Positions 1-7,128 of a stretch of DNA of 11,352 nucleotides are shown piece by piece (position 1 is the first letter of the stretch; each line of letters starts with the position of its first letter). A program made the position numbers and the translations under genes. Origin of the DNA: an uncultured Candidatus Melainabacteria bacterium (GTDB lineage Bacteria > Cyanobacteriota > Vampirovibrionia > Gastranaerophilales > Gastranaerophilaceae); assembly GCA_934747335.1 (NCBI GenBank), contig CAKVGS010000049.1, positions 1 through 11,352 on the forward strand. Reading direction: 5' to 3'. A model generated the notes under the pieces. That model saw nothing but the letters and a program-made list of their open reading frames with translations. It was not told where the DNA came from and ran no database searches.

Positions 1-37
1 AGTAAGATGAGGAAATGACCAAATTTTTGCAAAATTG

Positions 38-69
38 GGCGTTTAAGAGGTCTTAACCTCTTAAACGCC
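38..69 (-). terminator. 14-bp hairpin spanning the terminase stop codon
   Basis: Bases 38-51 (GGCGTTTAAGAGGT) are the exact reverse complement of 56-69, with a 4-base loop. The stem contains the last codons of the terminase gene (Trp-Arg-Leu-Arg-Gly) and the loop lies on its stop codon. On the minus strand the stem is followed by a T-rich but not pure-T stretch, so this is probably the operon-ending transcription terminator or an mRNA-stabilising hairpin. The T-run is weaker than in a textbook intrinsic terminator. Confidence 0.6.
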
Positions 70-1354
70 AATAGTATTCGACCAAATAACTTATTGCATC
101 AAACGGATGTTCCAAGAATTTAAAATCACGATTAGACTTAATTTGATTATGCGTTGGAACATCAACAATACTGGTTCCTTCCTTAAATGACAAATTATAT
201 ATATTATATAAAATCCACTTGCATCGTCTTGGGTCGACAAACAAATGCCTTTCGCCCTTTGAATTCTTAACCCGAGCATTAAATGCTGAAATTCTATTCA
301 TAATCGGCGGATTATAATCTCTTAACCTGAATTTAACATCCTTGTAGCCATATTCAAGCAAACTATTTTTTATAATTGCATAATTAGTATACTCGCTCTG
401 TGTACTTCTGTTATCACCTGAAGCGTCACCATTAATAATTATGGACGATTTATGTTTCGGATATCTTCGGATAAATTCGTTGATACATTGTTGAGTTGAA
501 GTGTTTTCAATCACAATTTCATCAAAGAAATAAACATTCTCATCATCTTTGTGCGCCAATGCCCAACACATCGGGTCAACGTTAAAATCACAAGTTAAAT
601 GTAAAGGTAAATTCGGATTATACCGAAGCTTAAGTTTGTTCCCTTCGTCAAATCCTTTAACAACAAGCCCCGAAGAATAATCCCCAAACTCGCCCAATAC
701 GTTTATCTTATAATATTCTTCATCAAAACTTTCCTTCATAGATTGAATAAAGTGTGGTGGCAAATAAATATTATTTGTAGTCGGCGCAATAATAAGACGA
801 TAATTTTCTTTTGAATGTTCAACAAACCTCTGCCAAATCCAACCCTTATCCGCTTGCGGATTTGTATGTCCAAACAAACGATAACGGAAATCAACCCAGT
901 TTTTTCCTCTATAAGTATTTCTCAAACGCCCAATGAGTTGTTTAAATGAAGAATCAGTAATTTGTGACGCTTCTTCTATCTCCGCCCAATGCAAGTTTAA
1001 TGATTTAAAACGTTCCGGGTCTTCTAGCGCAGAAAACAAAATTTCCGAACCGTTTGAAAACTTTATCATTTTTTCAAGTTTATTATATGTATAATCTTTA
1101 TCCTGTATGTAACCAAAGTTTTCCAAGTGGTCAAGATAAGAAACAAGTGTAGTCTTTCTAACAAGTTCATATTCTTTTGCGCCGACTAAACCGCGTGAAC
1201 CGGGATATTTTTTAGCAAGCAGAATTCCCAAAAGTGAACCGCACCAAGTTTTTCCACTGCCGTAACCGCCTTGATAAATCGCAACATCTAATGCTTCAGA
1301 ATGTGGAATCTCGATAAACTCTTTTTGTTTATCTAATAGTTTATATTTAACCAT
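53..1354 (-). CDS. terL: Phage terminase large subunit (packaging ATPase/nuclease)
   Basis: This is the motor that cuts concatemeric phage DNA and pumps it into the prohead. With a start at 1354 the protein has 433 residues, normal for the family. Visible motifs are a Walker A loop GGYGSGKT (29-36), a Walker B-like WAEIEEA (123-129) with the catalytic Glu, a coupling motif GHTNP (162-166), and an RNase H-like nuclease domain with Asp in TCDFNVDP (256), in NGDASGD (310) and in HPFDAISY (419). I chose ATG 1354 because GGAGG lies 8 bases upstream and the start falls 2 bases after the stop of the DUF1353 gene. An upstream in-frame ATG at 1411 would add 19 residues but overlap that gene by 55 bases. 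All key residues are present, so the gene looks intact. It is last in the operon. Confidence 0.95.
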   Translation of the reverse strand: MVKYKLLDKQKEFIEIPHSEALDVAIYQGGYGSGKTWCGSLLGILLAKKYPGSRGLVGAKEYELVRKTTLVSYLDHLENFGYIQDKDYTYNKLEKMIKFSNGSEILFSALEDPERFKSLNLHWAEIEEASQITDSSFKQLIGRLRNTYRGKNWVDFRYRLFGHTNPQADKGWIWQRFVEHSKENYRLIIAPTTNNIYLPPHFIQSMKESFDEEYYKINVLGEFGDYSSGLVVKGFDEGNKLKLRYNPNLPLHLTCDFNVDPMCWALAHKDDENVYFFDEIVIENTSTQQCINEFIRRYPKHKSSIIINGDASGDNRSTQSEYTNYAIIKNSLLEYGYKDVKFRLRDYNPPIMNRISAFNARVKNSKGERHLFVDPRRCKWILYNIYNLSFKEGTSIVDVPTHNQIKSNRDFKFLEHPFDAISYLVEYYWRLRG

Positions 1355-1356
1355 TC

Positions 1357-1815
1357 CTAATTCCTCCATCCGCAAAATGCTTGAAAAATATTTACCGAAT
1401 GTTTCATCCAAAAGCGTTTAAATGCATTTACTTGACTTGCTTCCAAAAGCGCATTGAAAACCGATGTAGAAAAATTTTTATCATTATCTATGTAGTTATG
1501 GTTTTCGCACAACACATCATGAATTAACGCCGCTACTAAAAAGCGGTTATCGGTATTAGAACCGATAACACGCCAAAACAGTTTAGGAATGGAAGCCCCG
1601 TCATAACAATAGCCTTTGGGAATTTCAAAATTATATGTCTTATATTTTTTATAATCCGCAAGACGCACCTTCAAGGCTTTTTTATTAACAAAGGGGTATT
1701 TTTCAATTGATTTTTTGTCCTCTTCGCTCATATTTGGAACAAAATACCTTATTCCCACATGCGGTATATCATCAAAAAACACCCCTACATCTTTGTTTGA
1801 ATACCATTCTTTCAA
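1357..1815 (-). CDS. DUF1353 family phage protein
   Basis: The 152-residue protein carries the DUF1353 signature: YDGASIPKLFW at 71-81 followed by AALIHDVLC at 95-103 (pattern ...D.ASIP..FW......A..IHD). Members are common in tailed phages, usually near the lysis or packaging genes. Their biochemical role is not settled; the conserved Asp/His residues have led to suggestions of a hydrolase-like function. The start is a TTG at 1815, one base after the TAA of the upstream gene. The next in-frame ATG (residue 29) would drop a conserved-looking N-terminus. An AGG about 9 bases upstream is the only candidate ribosome site, so translational coupling is likely. It is directly followed by the terminase gene. 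Confidence 0.85.
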   Translation of the reverse strand: MKEWYSNKDVGVFFDDIPHVGIRYFVPNMSEEDKKSIEKYPFVNKKALKVRLADYKKYKTYNFEIPKGYCYDGASIPKLFWRVIGSNTDNRFLVAALIHDVLCENHNYIDNDKNFSTSVFNALLEASQVNAFKRFWMKHSVNIFQAFCGWRN

Positions 1816-1816
1816 A

Positions 1817-2188
1817 TTAAATACCTATAACCTTTCGAGGATACACAATAATCAAATTTTTATCCCCATAATTTCCGTTTTCTACAAGCAAAGTATCTTC
1901 TGTTTTAGATTCTGTATCACAGACTTTTATTCCGTAAGTATAAAGAGCGTAGTTTTTGCCTCTGGAAACTTTTAATAAGTCCGTAAAATCGGCAGTTAAA
2001 GAAAATACTACAAAATCGCTTTTGTTACTCGCAACTTGCAATTCATTACCTATAAGATTACCTTTTTCATCAAGAATAGCAAAATACACTGTATAATTTT
2101 TGCTTGTATCTAAACCCAAAACAACAACATCACCACTGTCACCTTGATACAATGTTATTGTACCTTTTTCATCTACTTTAAGTCCCAT
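1817..2188 (-). CDS. Small beta-rich virion-associated protein, function unknown
   Basis: The 123-residue protein has no membrane segment or signal peptide. It has alternating hydrophobic and polar stretches typical of a beta-sandwich: TITLYQGDSGDVVVL near the N-terminus, YTVYFAILDEKGNLIG in the middle and NLIIVYPRKVIG at the end. This layout resembles small proteins next to tail-fibre genes, such as N-terminal domains of baseplate upper proteins, but I cannot assign a family firmly. The ATG overlaps the stop of the preceding fibre gene by one base (TAATG) and an AAAGGAG site lies upstream, so the two are probably translationally coupled. A tail-adhesion accessory role is inferred from position only. 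Confidence 0.7.
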   Translation of the reverse strand: MGLKVDEKGTITLYQGDSGDVVVLGLDTSKNYTVYFAILDEKGNLIGNELQVASNKSDFVVFSLTADFTDLLKVSRGKNYALYTYGIKVCDTESKTEDTLLVENGNYGDKNLIIVYPRKVIGI

Positions 2189-3174
2189 TAGCTAACTGCT
2201 CCTTTTCTGCTTAATCCCCATATTCTCCAATTTATCAACACATCACGACCTGTATCATTCTTCACAATTAAGCTAAGGTCTCGAGCGCCTAAGCAATATA
2301 TTTTATATAAGTTTTCTACATCTCCAAAGTTCCCGAATATGTCATCTTCAGCCACAGCTAAAGATGGTGTTATTGAAACATGGTGTGCCCAACAAGGGTT
2401 TGTTGCAGCCTTAGGACGATAAAAAAGTTCAGGGCCAATCAGTGATATTGTATACATTATTACGTTGCTGTTATATTTAAGCAAATCCGTACCATACATT
2501 TCTACAAAACCATTAGAATAATATATGTACCCATGCCTGTATGGAAGTGCATAATCAATTCCGAGAGATGCTTGGTGTGTACGTTCATCATCTGTGAAGT
2601 CCTTATATTCCGCACTTACAATATAGATACCACTTGAACTACTGCTACCCCCAACGCTTGAAATAGTACCGTCGTCCGTTATTGTAATCGTCGTTCCGTC
2701 AGGCTTTACCAAACCGGCTTGAGATGTAGTTGCAATTGAAACATTTGAGTTTTGTTTAATTTCTTCAATTGCATTAGTTTTTTCTAATCCGATTTGAGTA
2801 ACAGCATCTGATTTTGCAGAATTAACATTCTCTAACGCACTCATTTTAGTAGTTTCAATTGAGCTTTCTATTTCGGTTTTTGTAGCGTTAATGTTATTTA
2901 CGGATGTTTCTGCTAACTCTGTAATTTCATCTTTTGCACTTTTTACATTTTCCAAAATTTCATCTGCCGACTCTATAACACCTGCAATTTCATTTAATTG
3001 TTTTTTTGCTTCTGTTGCATAATATTTTGCAGAATATTCCGAACCATCAACTTTATCATCCGTTTTTACAGCCCATTTTTTTGCTAAATCAGTATAATAA
3101 GAAGCGGCTTCATGAGATACTTTCACAACACCGCCTTGATTATTATTTTTTGTATTAATTATATTATTACCCAT
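2188..3174 (-). CDS. Tail fibre-like protein, receptor-binding candidate
   Basis: The 328-residue protein has the modular layout of podovirus/siphovirus fibres. The N-terminal segment (about 19-65) contains WAVKTDDKVDGSEYSAKYYATEAKK, a recurrent phage fibre pattern. A long Ala/Glu/Ser/Asn-rich coiled-coil shaft follows (about 60-150). Next comes the phage fibre motif ATTSQAGLVKPDGTTITITD (about 147-166), then a Ser/Gly linker and an aromatic C-terminal head (about 180-328) likely to form the trimeric tip. GGAGA lies 7 bases before ATG 3174, and the preceding gene ends 2 bases earlier. The C-terminal head probably contacts the host surface; I infer this from architecture only. Confidence 0.82.
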   Translation of the reverse strand: MGNNIINTKNNNQGGVVKVSHEAASYYTDLAKKWAVKTDDKVDGSEYSAKYYATEAKKQLNEIAGVIESADEILENVKSAKDEITELAETSVNNINATKTEIESSIETTKMSALENVNSAKSDAVTQIGLEKTNAIEEIKQNSNVSIATTSQAGLVKPDGTTITITDDGTISSVGGSSSSSGIYIVSAEYKDFTDDERTHQASLGIDYALPYRHGYIYYSNGFVEMYGTDLLKYNSNVIMYTISLIGPELFYRPKAATNPCWAHHVSITPSLAVAEDDIFGNFGDVENLYKIYCLGARDLSLIVKNDTGRDVLINWRIWGLSRKGAVS

Positions 3175-3176
3175 AC

Positions 3177-3659
3177 TTAATCTCCGTTAAAATCACTTAC
3201 TGTTCGCATAAGACACTCTTTCACAAACTCTAAAGTCGCCATTTTCTTTTCCTGCAAAGTTTGCATGTAAGATTCATTAATCTCTTCCGAAAAGTCAGGC
3301 TGTTTATAAGTTATGATTTCAACACTTTGCCCCAGCTCTAAACCTGCTTTTATTTGAAGTAACAAATCTGACAAAAAATCTTTTTTAGAACCGTCTTTCA
3401 TATTAACCTGTCTTCTAATCCAACCAAGCGATGTTTGGAAGAATTCTCGATTAAATAAGTTTTCTCTTTGTGCAGATAATTCTTCTTCATAATTCGGATT
3501 AATTTTAGGGATTCCGTTTACCATAATTTCATTTTTTTCTAAAGCATAAAGAGTGCCATTCTTTGTTTCTTCAATCATCATTCCACGCTTGTGATTGTAT
3601 TCAACAATAAAATCTGCTTTTTCAAAGTCCGTATAAGGTTTTTCTAATTTATATGACAT
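3177..3659 (-). CDS. Conserved phage protein between the two fibre genes
   Basis: The 160-residue soluble protein has no transmembrane segment. The N-terminal part (about 1-55) looks like a small domain ending in 'NEIMVNGIPKINPNY'. It is followed by a charged helical segment and a middle region, 'FFQTSLGWIRRQVNMKDGSKKDFLSDLL' in outline (about 74-101), resembling proteins found beside tail fibres. Its position between two fibre genes suggests a fibre-assembly chaperone or tail connector, but I do not recognise a named family. A strong GGAGG site lies just before ATG 3659. It is followed after 2 bases by the longer fibre gene. Confidence 0.72.
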   Translation of the reverse strand: MSYKLEKPYTDFEKADFIVEYNHKRGMMIEETKNGTLYALEKNEIMVNGIPKINPNYEEELSAQRENLFNREFFQTSLGWIRRQVNMKDGSKKDFLSDLLLQIKAGLELGQSVEIITYKQPDFSEEINESYMQTLQEKKMATLEFVKECLMRTVSDFNGD

Positions 3660-3668
3660 ATTTCCTCC

Positions 3669-4220
3669 TTAAATTCCGCAAGCATACCAACGTTCCGAGT
3701 GATTGATATACCCTGTCCAAGCAGAAGCAACATCAAGCCCCCAAAATCCCATCCAACGTTCTGCAACACCGCCAGTTCCGCCTCCGCCGGAATTTTTTAG
3801 AATTACATAATTGGTATTTTGAAAAGATTTCAAGAATACAACTTGCCTGTTATAATCACCACCGCCCGTCAAAACTCCGCCTTGCTCTATCCAAACTCTT
3901 GTTGTTTTTTCTTTGTCTGAAAAATATTCTCTGTACCAAGAAGAATCATTTTGATAAAACGTAATAAATAAACCGTTTTCACCGACAAGATTATTCGTCG
4001 CTTCAGTTAAATTTGTATTCAAGTCTTCAACCGACTTATTAACATTTTCTCCTAAAGTTGAAATTGAAGCGTTAGTTGTTGCAAGGTTTGAATTTATTGT
4101 AGCTACATTTGACGATAAGCTTTCCGATACATCCGTAATTTTGTTATCTAAATATTCAAAGTTATTATTCATAACATTAGAAGATGCCAATGAACCATAT
4201 TCAATTTCAGTTAACGCCAT
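3669..4220 (-). CDS. Short tail fibre-like protein with aromatic C-terminal tip
   Basis: The 183-residue protein opens with a conserved-looking head (ALTEIEYGSLASSNVMNNNFEYLDNKI). A heptad-like coiled coil rich in Ser/Asn/Thr/Leu (about 28-78) follows. The compact C-terminal domain has a Gly-rich patch GGGGTGG (about 146-152) and a Trp/Tyr-rich end, ERWMGFWGLD...ERWYACGI. Ending in an aromatic strand plus a short polar tail is typical of trimeric fibre tips. AAAGGAG precedes ATG 4220, and the gene begins 14 bases inside the end of the upstream gene. It may be a second adhesin or a short spike working with the longer fibre downstream. The host receptor is unknown. Confidence 0.75.
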   Translation of the reverse strand: MALTEIEYGSLASSNVMNNNFEYLDNKITDVSESLSSNVATINSNLATTNASISTLGENVNKSVEDLNTNLTEATNNLVGENGLFITFYQNDSSWYREYFSDKEKTTRVWIEQGGVLTGGGDYNRQVVFLKSFQNTNYVILKNSGGGGTGGVAERWMGFWGLDVASAWTGYINHSERWYACGI

Positions 4221-4461
4221 CTTTGCTCCTTTCGTTAATCAAAGTGTCATAAATTTTATCCACTTTTTTGTTAATATCCATGATTTGTTCTTTCATATTC
4301 CCAAATTCTGATTTTGTTATATACACCTGCGCAACTTCACTCAGGATTTCTCGATGCGTTTGCTCTAATTTTTCAGGAGTAACAAACAAGTTATACTGAA
4401 TCAACAGTGCAACACAGACTATAAAAGCGGGTGCATACTTATAAATATATTCTTTATCCAA
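4207..4461 (-). CDS. Small membrane-anchored coiled-coil protein, possible lysis-related
   Basis: The 84-residue protein has one predicted membrane helix at about 8-27 (YAPAFIVCVALLIQYNLFV). An amphipathic coiled-coil tail (about 30-78) has the 'MKEQIMDINKKVDKIYDTL' heptad pattern. One membrane helix plus a coiled coil matches XhlA-like or holin-accessory proteins in general layout, although XhlA usually has the helix at the C-terminus. It could also be a tail-associated membrane protein. The start is a TTG at 4461 with GGGGTG 5 bases upstream; no ATG is available before the membrane helix. The end overlaps the next gene by 14 bases. Confidence 0.62.
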   Translation of the reverse strand: MDKEYIYKYAPAFIVCVALLIQYNLFVTPEKLEQTHREILSEVAQVYITKSEFGNMKEQIMDINKKVDKIYDTLINERSKDGVN

Positions 4462-4471
4462 AATTTCACCC

Positions 4472-5083
4472 CTATAATTTTTTACTTACAAGCGCAGTAA
4501 GGATATTTGATAATTGGTTCATCAAAAGCGAATTATCAGAAGTTGTTGATGTGCTTGTATTTGTTGCATTGCCTTTGCTTGTATTTAGTGATGTGTTTTG
4601 CATGTCGGAAAGAATATTATAACCTTTTTGGTATTGACTCATGAGGTTATTTATTAAATTTCCGGTGTCATTTTGAGAATTTGAAAGTAAGGTATTCATA
4701 TAATCTGCAAGCGCATTAGCATTTGTGTTTGACAAGTTTTTGTACAAATCTGTTGCTTGAGAAGAACGAATCATATTTCTGTTTGAAAGCGGATTAACAA
4801 TGTTGTTTTCTAAATTTGTCCTTGTTTGAGTATTCATATTGTTTACAAACGAATTTAATTTTGCTTGATTTGTAGTTGAATTCAAACTTGGATTAAGATA
4901 CTCATTCAATAACGAGTCGATGTTGTTATTTACAAATTTGTAAATAGAATTCAGAGCTGTACCATCATTAAATGATGAAACGGTGCCCGAATTTGTAGTA
5001 GTTGCGGTTGCATACGGGTTTGAGGTCGTAGTGTTTCCGTATGTAGTCGAACTTGTTCTTGTAGTTGTGGATTTTTTTCCCAT
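4472..5083 (-). CDS. Asn/Thr/Ser-rich phage virion protein
   Basis: The 203-residue protein has strongly biased composition. The N-terminal 35 residues are almost all Thr, Ser, Asn and Gly, and a second Thr/Ser/Asn tract lies at about 165-182. Helical, Asn/Leu-rich segments lie between. Similar low-complexity starts occur on small internal or ejection-type virion proteins of podovirus-like phages, but this cannot be confirmed by eye. AAAGGAG lies before ATG 5083. It is the first gene of the continuous minus-strand operon, and the upstream spacer is interrupted about 110 bases away by a palindromic repeat. Confidence 0.68.
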   Translation of the reverse strand: MGKKSTTTRTSSTTYGNTTTSNPYATATTTNSGTVSSFNDGTALNSIYKFVNNNIDSLLNEYLNPSLNSTTNQAKLNSFVNNMNTQTRTNLENNIVNPLSNRNMIRSSQATDLYKNLSNTNANALADYMNTLLSNSQNDTGNLINNLMSQYQKGYNILSDMQNTSLNTSKGNATNTSTSTTSDNSLLMNQLSNILTALVSKKL

Positions 5084-5192
5084 TTTTACTCCTTTCGTTT
5101 TATTTTTTCTTTGGTTTTGTGAGTCTTGGTCATTATCTTGTATGAAAAAAAACTAAATTGATAAAACATTTATTAATTTGTATTTATATAAT
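5084..5192 (-). other. Spacer upstream of the phage operon, probable promoter region
   Basis: This AT-rich spacer is all that remains upstream of the continuous phage operon before the palindromic repeat begins. With the non-phage island in place, any promoter for 5083-53 should lie here. A GATAAT-like -10 is present on the minus strand, but I see no well-spaced -35, so no exact promoter is claimed. Confidence 0.3.
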
Positions 5193-5354
5193 GGATTGCT
5201 TCGTCGCATTTTCCTCCCTTCGCCCCTTGTAGAAAAGGGTTTAAGGGGATGGAAAATTGCTTCTCGCAATGACTTGGCGACAAAATTCCAAGCGTGCCGT
5301 CATTGCGAAGGCGATTAGCCTGAAGCAATCCAGCTTTTTATAAACTATTATTTT
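5193..5354. repeat. Nested palindromic (REP-like) repeat, left end of the non-phage island
   Basis: GGATTGCTTC at 5193-5202 is the exact reverse complement of 5322-5331, forming an outer palindrome. Nested inside are a CCCCTT...AAGGGG hairpin (about 5222-5246) and two halves carrying CAATGAC and GTCATTG. The right 57 bases (5298-5354) recur in diverged form at 7741-7797, sharing GCGATTAGC, the TGAAG core and TATAAACTATTATTTT. It looks like one mobile palindrome inserted inside another. No protein is encoded. Confidence 0.75.
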
Positions 5355-5512
5355 GAATCTATACATCTTATTCTGAGCAGATTTTAGCGAATTATAGTGA
5401 ATTTATCATGGACAGTAGTACACAAGAAAAGAAAGCTTTTGTATTATTGCCATTAATATATTAAGTTCTGTAAATACGATTTTTTATCATCTGGAATCCA
5501 AACACAGCGCGG
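5355..5512. other. Intergenic spacer with no supported gene
   Basis: This stretch lies between the palindromic repeat and the microsatellite. An 18-codon open frame (5408-5464, plus) exists but has no ribosome site or recognisable product. No other structure stands out. Confidence 0.5.
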
Positions 5513-5553
<41 letters not shown>

Positions 5554-5578
5554 TTCGCCACAAAGATTTCATATCTGC

Positions 5579-5606
5579 TTGATTTACAAATATTAAATGA
5601 TATGAT
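5579..5606 (+). promoter_or_regulatory. Sigma-70-type promoter for the 5643 gene
   Basis: TTGATT (5579-5584) and TATGAT (5601-5606) are separated by 16 bases. Transcription would start near 5613, leaving a 30-base leader that contains the AAAGG ribosome site at 5631-5635. The GTA microsatellite sits at roughly -60 to -100, where an UP element or activator would bind. Confidence 0.6.
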
Positions 5607-5642
5607 TTAGGTGTGTATCGCAATAAAATGAAAGGTATCCCT

Positions 5643-6431
5643 ATGCAAATCAACAAAGTAAATGCATCTCCAAATTTTGGTGCAAAATTAAATTTAACAG
5701 GTGCTGCTAAAAAACACTGGAACATGAGCGACAAAGAAATCAAAGCTCTTTATGCTAAAGCTGAAGAAATTGGCTCAGCAAAAGACACCGTTACATTCAA
5801 TATCGGCAAATACGGAGAATTCCGTAATTCTAAAATGCTGGAAGAAGGCGAATTCAGAAATAATGTTGAAGGCCCTGTTGCAGGTTGTTTCCGCAAGGTT
5901 ACAGTAGATTTAAATCTTGATGGCGAAAACAAAAAGTATAAACTTTCAGAATTTAGCGAAGGACATTCTCCATTATTAGAAGAACCTTATCATATAATAA
6001 AAAGATATCTAAATCGTTTAGCTAACAATTTTCCTAACAAAATTCACGAACAAAGAAAAGAACAAAATATCGAAAAATTTAGAACTTTAATTACTGATTA
6101 TGATAGTAATGTTCAAAAGTTCACGGATTTCTTGTTTAATGGTGATGATGCTAAAAAAGTAACAGAACATATTGAACACATTAAAGACCTTGATGAAATT
6201 TGCACTGATAGTATGGTTAATTTTGACAAACTAAACAAAGAGGAAACTAAAAAATTCGAAAGAATGCTTAGCTTTGCTCCTTACTTCCACCCTTTAATTT
6301 ACATGAAAGAAATGTTAACAAGAGCATGTGTAAGAGCGCCTCAGTTTTTGAAAGTCAGATCAAATCCTGCTGAATACGCAAAATTGCAAGAAAAGGAAAA
6401 CATGCTGCTTAAGATGAGCGAACGTGGCTAA
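5643..6431 (+). CDS. Non-phage protein with an 'NFGAKL' N-terminus, function unknown
   Basis: The 262-residue protein starts MQINKVNASPNFGAKL. A short N-terminal tag ending in (N/A)FGA(K) recurs, from memory, on many otherwise unrelated proteins of Gastranaerophilales-type bacteria; its meaning is unknown. The rest is Lys/Glu-rich and largely helical, with no signal peptide or membrane segment and no catalytic motif I recognise. ATG 5643 is preferred over GTG 5613 or ATG 5628 because AAAGG lies 7 bases upstream, and the predicted transcript starts near 5613. The gene has its own promoter, an upstream microsatellite and a downstream terminator, so it is a single-gene unit opposing the phage operon. 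Its strand and control suggest host origin or a moron-like passenger. Confidence 0.85.
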   Translation: MQINKVNASPNFGAKLNLTGAAKKHWNMSDKEIKALYAKAEEIGSAKDTVTFNIGKYGEFRNSKMLEEGEFRNNVEGPVAGCFRKVTVDLNLDGENKKYKLSEFSEGHSPLLEEPYHIIKRYLNRLANNFPNKIHEQRKEQNIEKFRTLITDYDSNVQKFTDFLFNGDDAKKVTEHIEHIKDLDEICTDSMVNFDKLNKEETKKFERMLSFAPYFHPLIYMKEMLTRACVRAPQFLKVRSNPAEYAKLQEKENMLLKMSERG

Positions 6432-6458
6432 ATAAAAAATCATAATAAAGTAACGTAG

Positions 6459-6491
6459 GGTGGGAAAAGCGCAAGCGATTCCCACCTTTTT
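6459..6491 (+). terminator. Intrinsic terminator after the 5643 gene
   Basis: An 8-bp stem GGTGGGAA/TTCCCACC (6459-6466 with 6479-6486) encloses AAGCGCAAGCGA and is followed by five T. A close relative lies at 9868-9899 after the 9956 gene, on the opposite strand. Confidence 0.85.
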
Positions 6492-6537
6492 AAAACATTC
6501 TCCGATTATAAAACCAAACCAACCACAGCTATCTACT

Positions 6538-6660
6538 CTATTGTAAAAAACATTAAAGTAATTTATAATATTTCTATGCAAAATCCAATTAAAACAACAT
6601 ACAATTTCATAAAAAATCTCAAACAATACCACGCAATACATGTCTGCATTTGGCCAACAT
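6538..6660 (+). repeat. Tandem duplication unit, conserved block 1
   Basis: These 123 bases recur at 7006-7128 (offset exactly 468) with three differences: one upstream of the promoter spacer and two silent changes in the coding part. The block contains the promoter, start codon and first 28 codons. Confidence 0.9.
6541..6569 (+). promoter_or_regulatory. Promoter giving a predicted leaderless mRNA, paralog 1
   Basis: TTGTAA (6541-6546), a 17-base spacer and a perfect TATAAT (6564-6569) lie only 6 bases before ATG 6576. Transcription would therefore begin at, or within a base or two of, the start codon. No ribosome binding site is present. Confidence 0.75.
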
Positions 6661-6980
6661 TTGCATATTTTATACTTCTATGTTGTTTATTTATTGGAGA
6701 TTTAATGCATCCTATACAACCTCTTGTCAATAATGATGAAATTCATGCTTATTGCTTTGGTAATGGTTTTCTTATTGTATTCCATTTTTTAATTTTCTAT
6801 TTTTTTACCTTATGTGCAATTATTACTGAAGTTACCATTTTGATAGCACAAATCTTTACTCATAAAAAAATTAGAATTAAAGATGAAGATATTCTTAATG
6901 ACGGTATTTTTAATATTATTTTTATAATAGCTTTCTTTGTTTATATAGCAACACTTGTTTTACTAATTAAAAATTTTTAA
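6576..6980 (+). CDS. Small multi-pass membrane protein, tandem paralog 1
   Basis: The 134-residue protein begins with a short, basic cytoplasm-like segment (MQNPIKTTYNFIKNLKQYHA). Three hydrophobic helices follow at about 22-43, 63-92 and 110-132, with a short loop holding NNDEIHAYCFG (about 52-62). I recognise no family. The first 28 residues and the DEIHAYCFG block are identical to the next gene, while the membrane segments differ, which points to tandem duplication with selection on two fixed parts. The frame is open upstream but contains no start codon. Its promoter implies a leaderless transcript. The predicted location is the inner membrane; function is unknown. Toxin, immunity or signalling roles are possible but not shown. 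Confidence 0.78.
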   Translation: MQNPIKTTYNFIKNLKQYHAIHVCIWPTFAYFILLCCLFIGDLMHPIQPLVNNDEIHAYCFGNGFLIVFHFLIFYFFTLCAIITEVTILIAQIFTHKKIRIKDEDILNDGIFNIIFIIAFFVYIATLVLLIKNF

Positions 6981-7005
6981 ATGTGCAAGTTTTCAGCCAT
7001 TCGCC

Positions 7006-7128
7006 CTATTGTAAAAAGCATTAAAGTAATTTATAATATTTCTATGCAAAATCCAATTAAAACAACATACAACTTCATAAAAAATCTCAAACAATACCAC
7101 GCAATACATGTCTGCATTTGGCCGACAT
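7006..7128 (+). repeat. Tandem duplication unit, conserved block 2
   Basis: This is the second copy of the 6538-6660 block, holding promoter, start codon and N-terminal codons. Beyond it the two genes diverge strongly except for a short block encoding NNDEIHAYCFG. Confidence 0.9.
7009..7037 (+). promoter_or_regulatory. Promoter giving a predicted leaderless mRNA, paralog 2
   Basis: TTGTAA (7009-7014), 17 bases, TATAAT (7032-7037), then ATG at 7044: the same geometry as paralog 1. Each copy thus keeps its own promoter instead of sharing an operon. Confidence 0.75.

Noticed and set aside
1355..1411. Longer terminase start
   Set aside because: It would overlap the DUF1353 gene by 55 bases, whereas ATG 1354 has a strong GGAGG site.
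5408..5464. 18-codon plus-strand frame
   Set aside because: Too short, with no ribosome site or known peptide pattern.
6360..6641. 93-residue minus-strand frame
   Set aside because: It runs antisense across the 5643 gene end, its terminator and the paralog 1 promoter, with no ribosome site.
6981..7043. Upstream extension of membrane paralog 2
   Set aside because: It has no ribosome site, covers the conserved promoter, and paralog 1 has no matching start.
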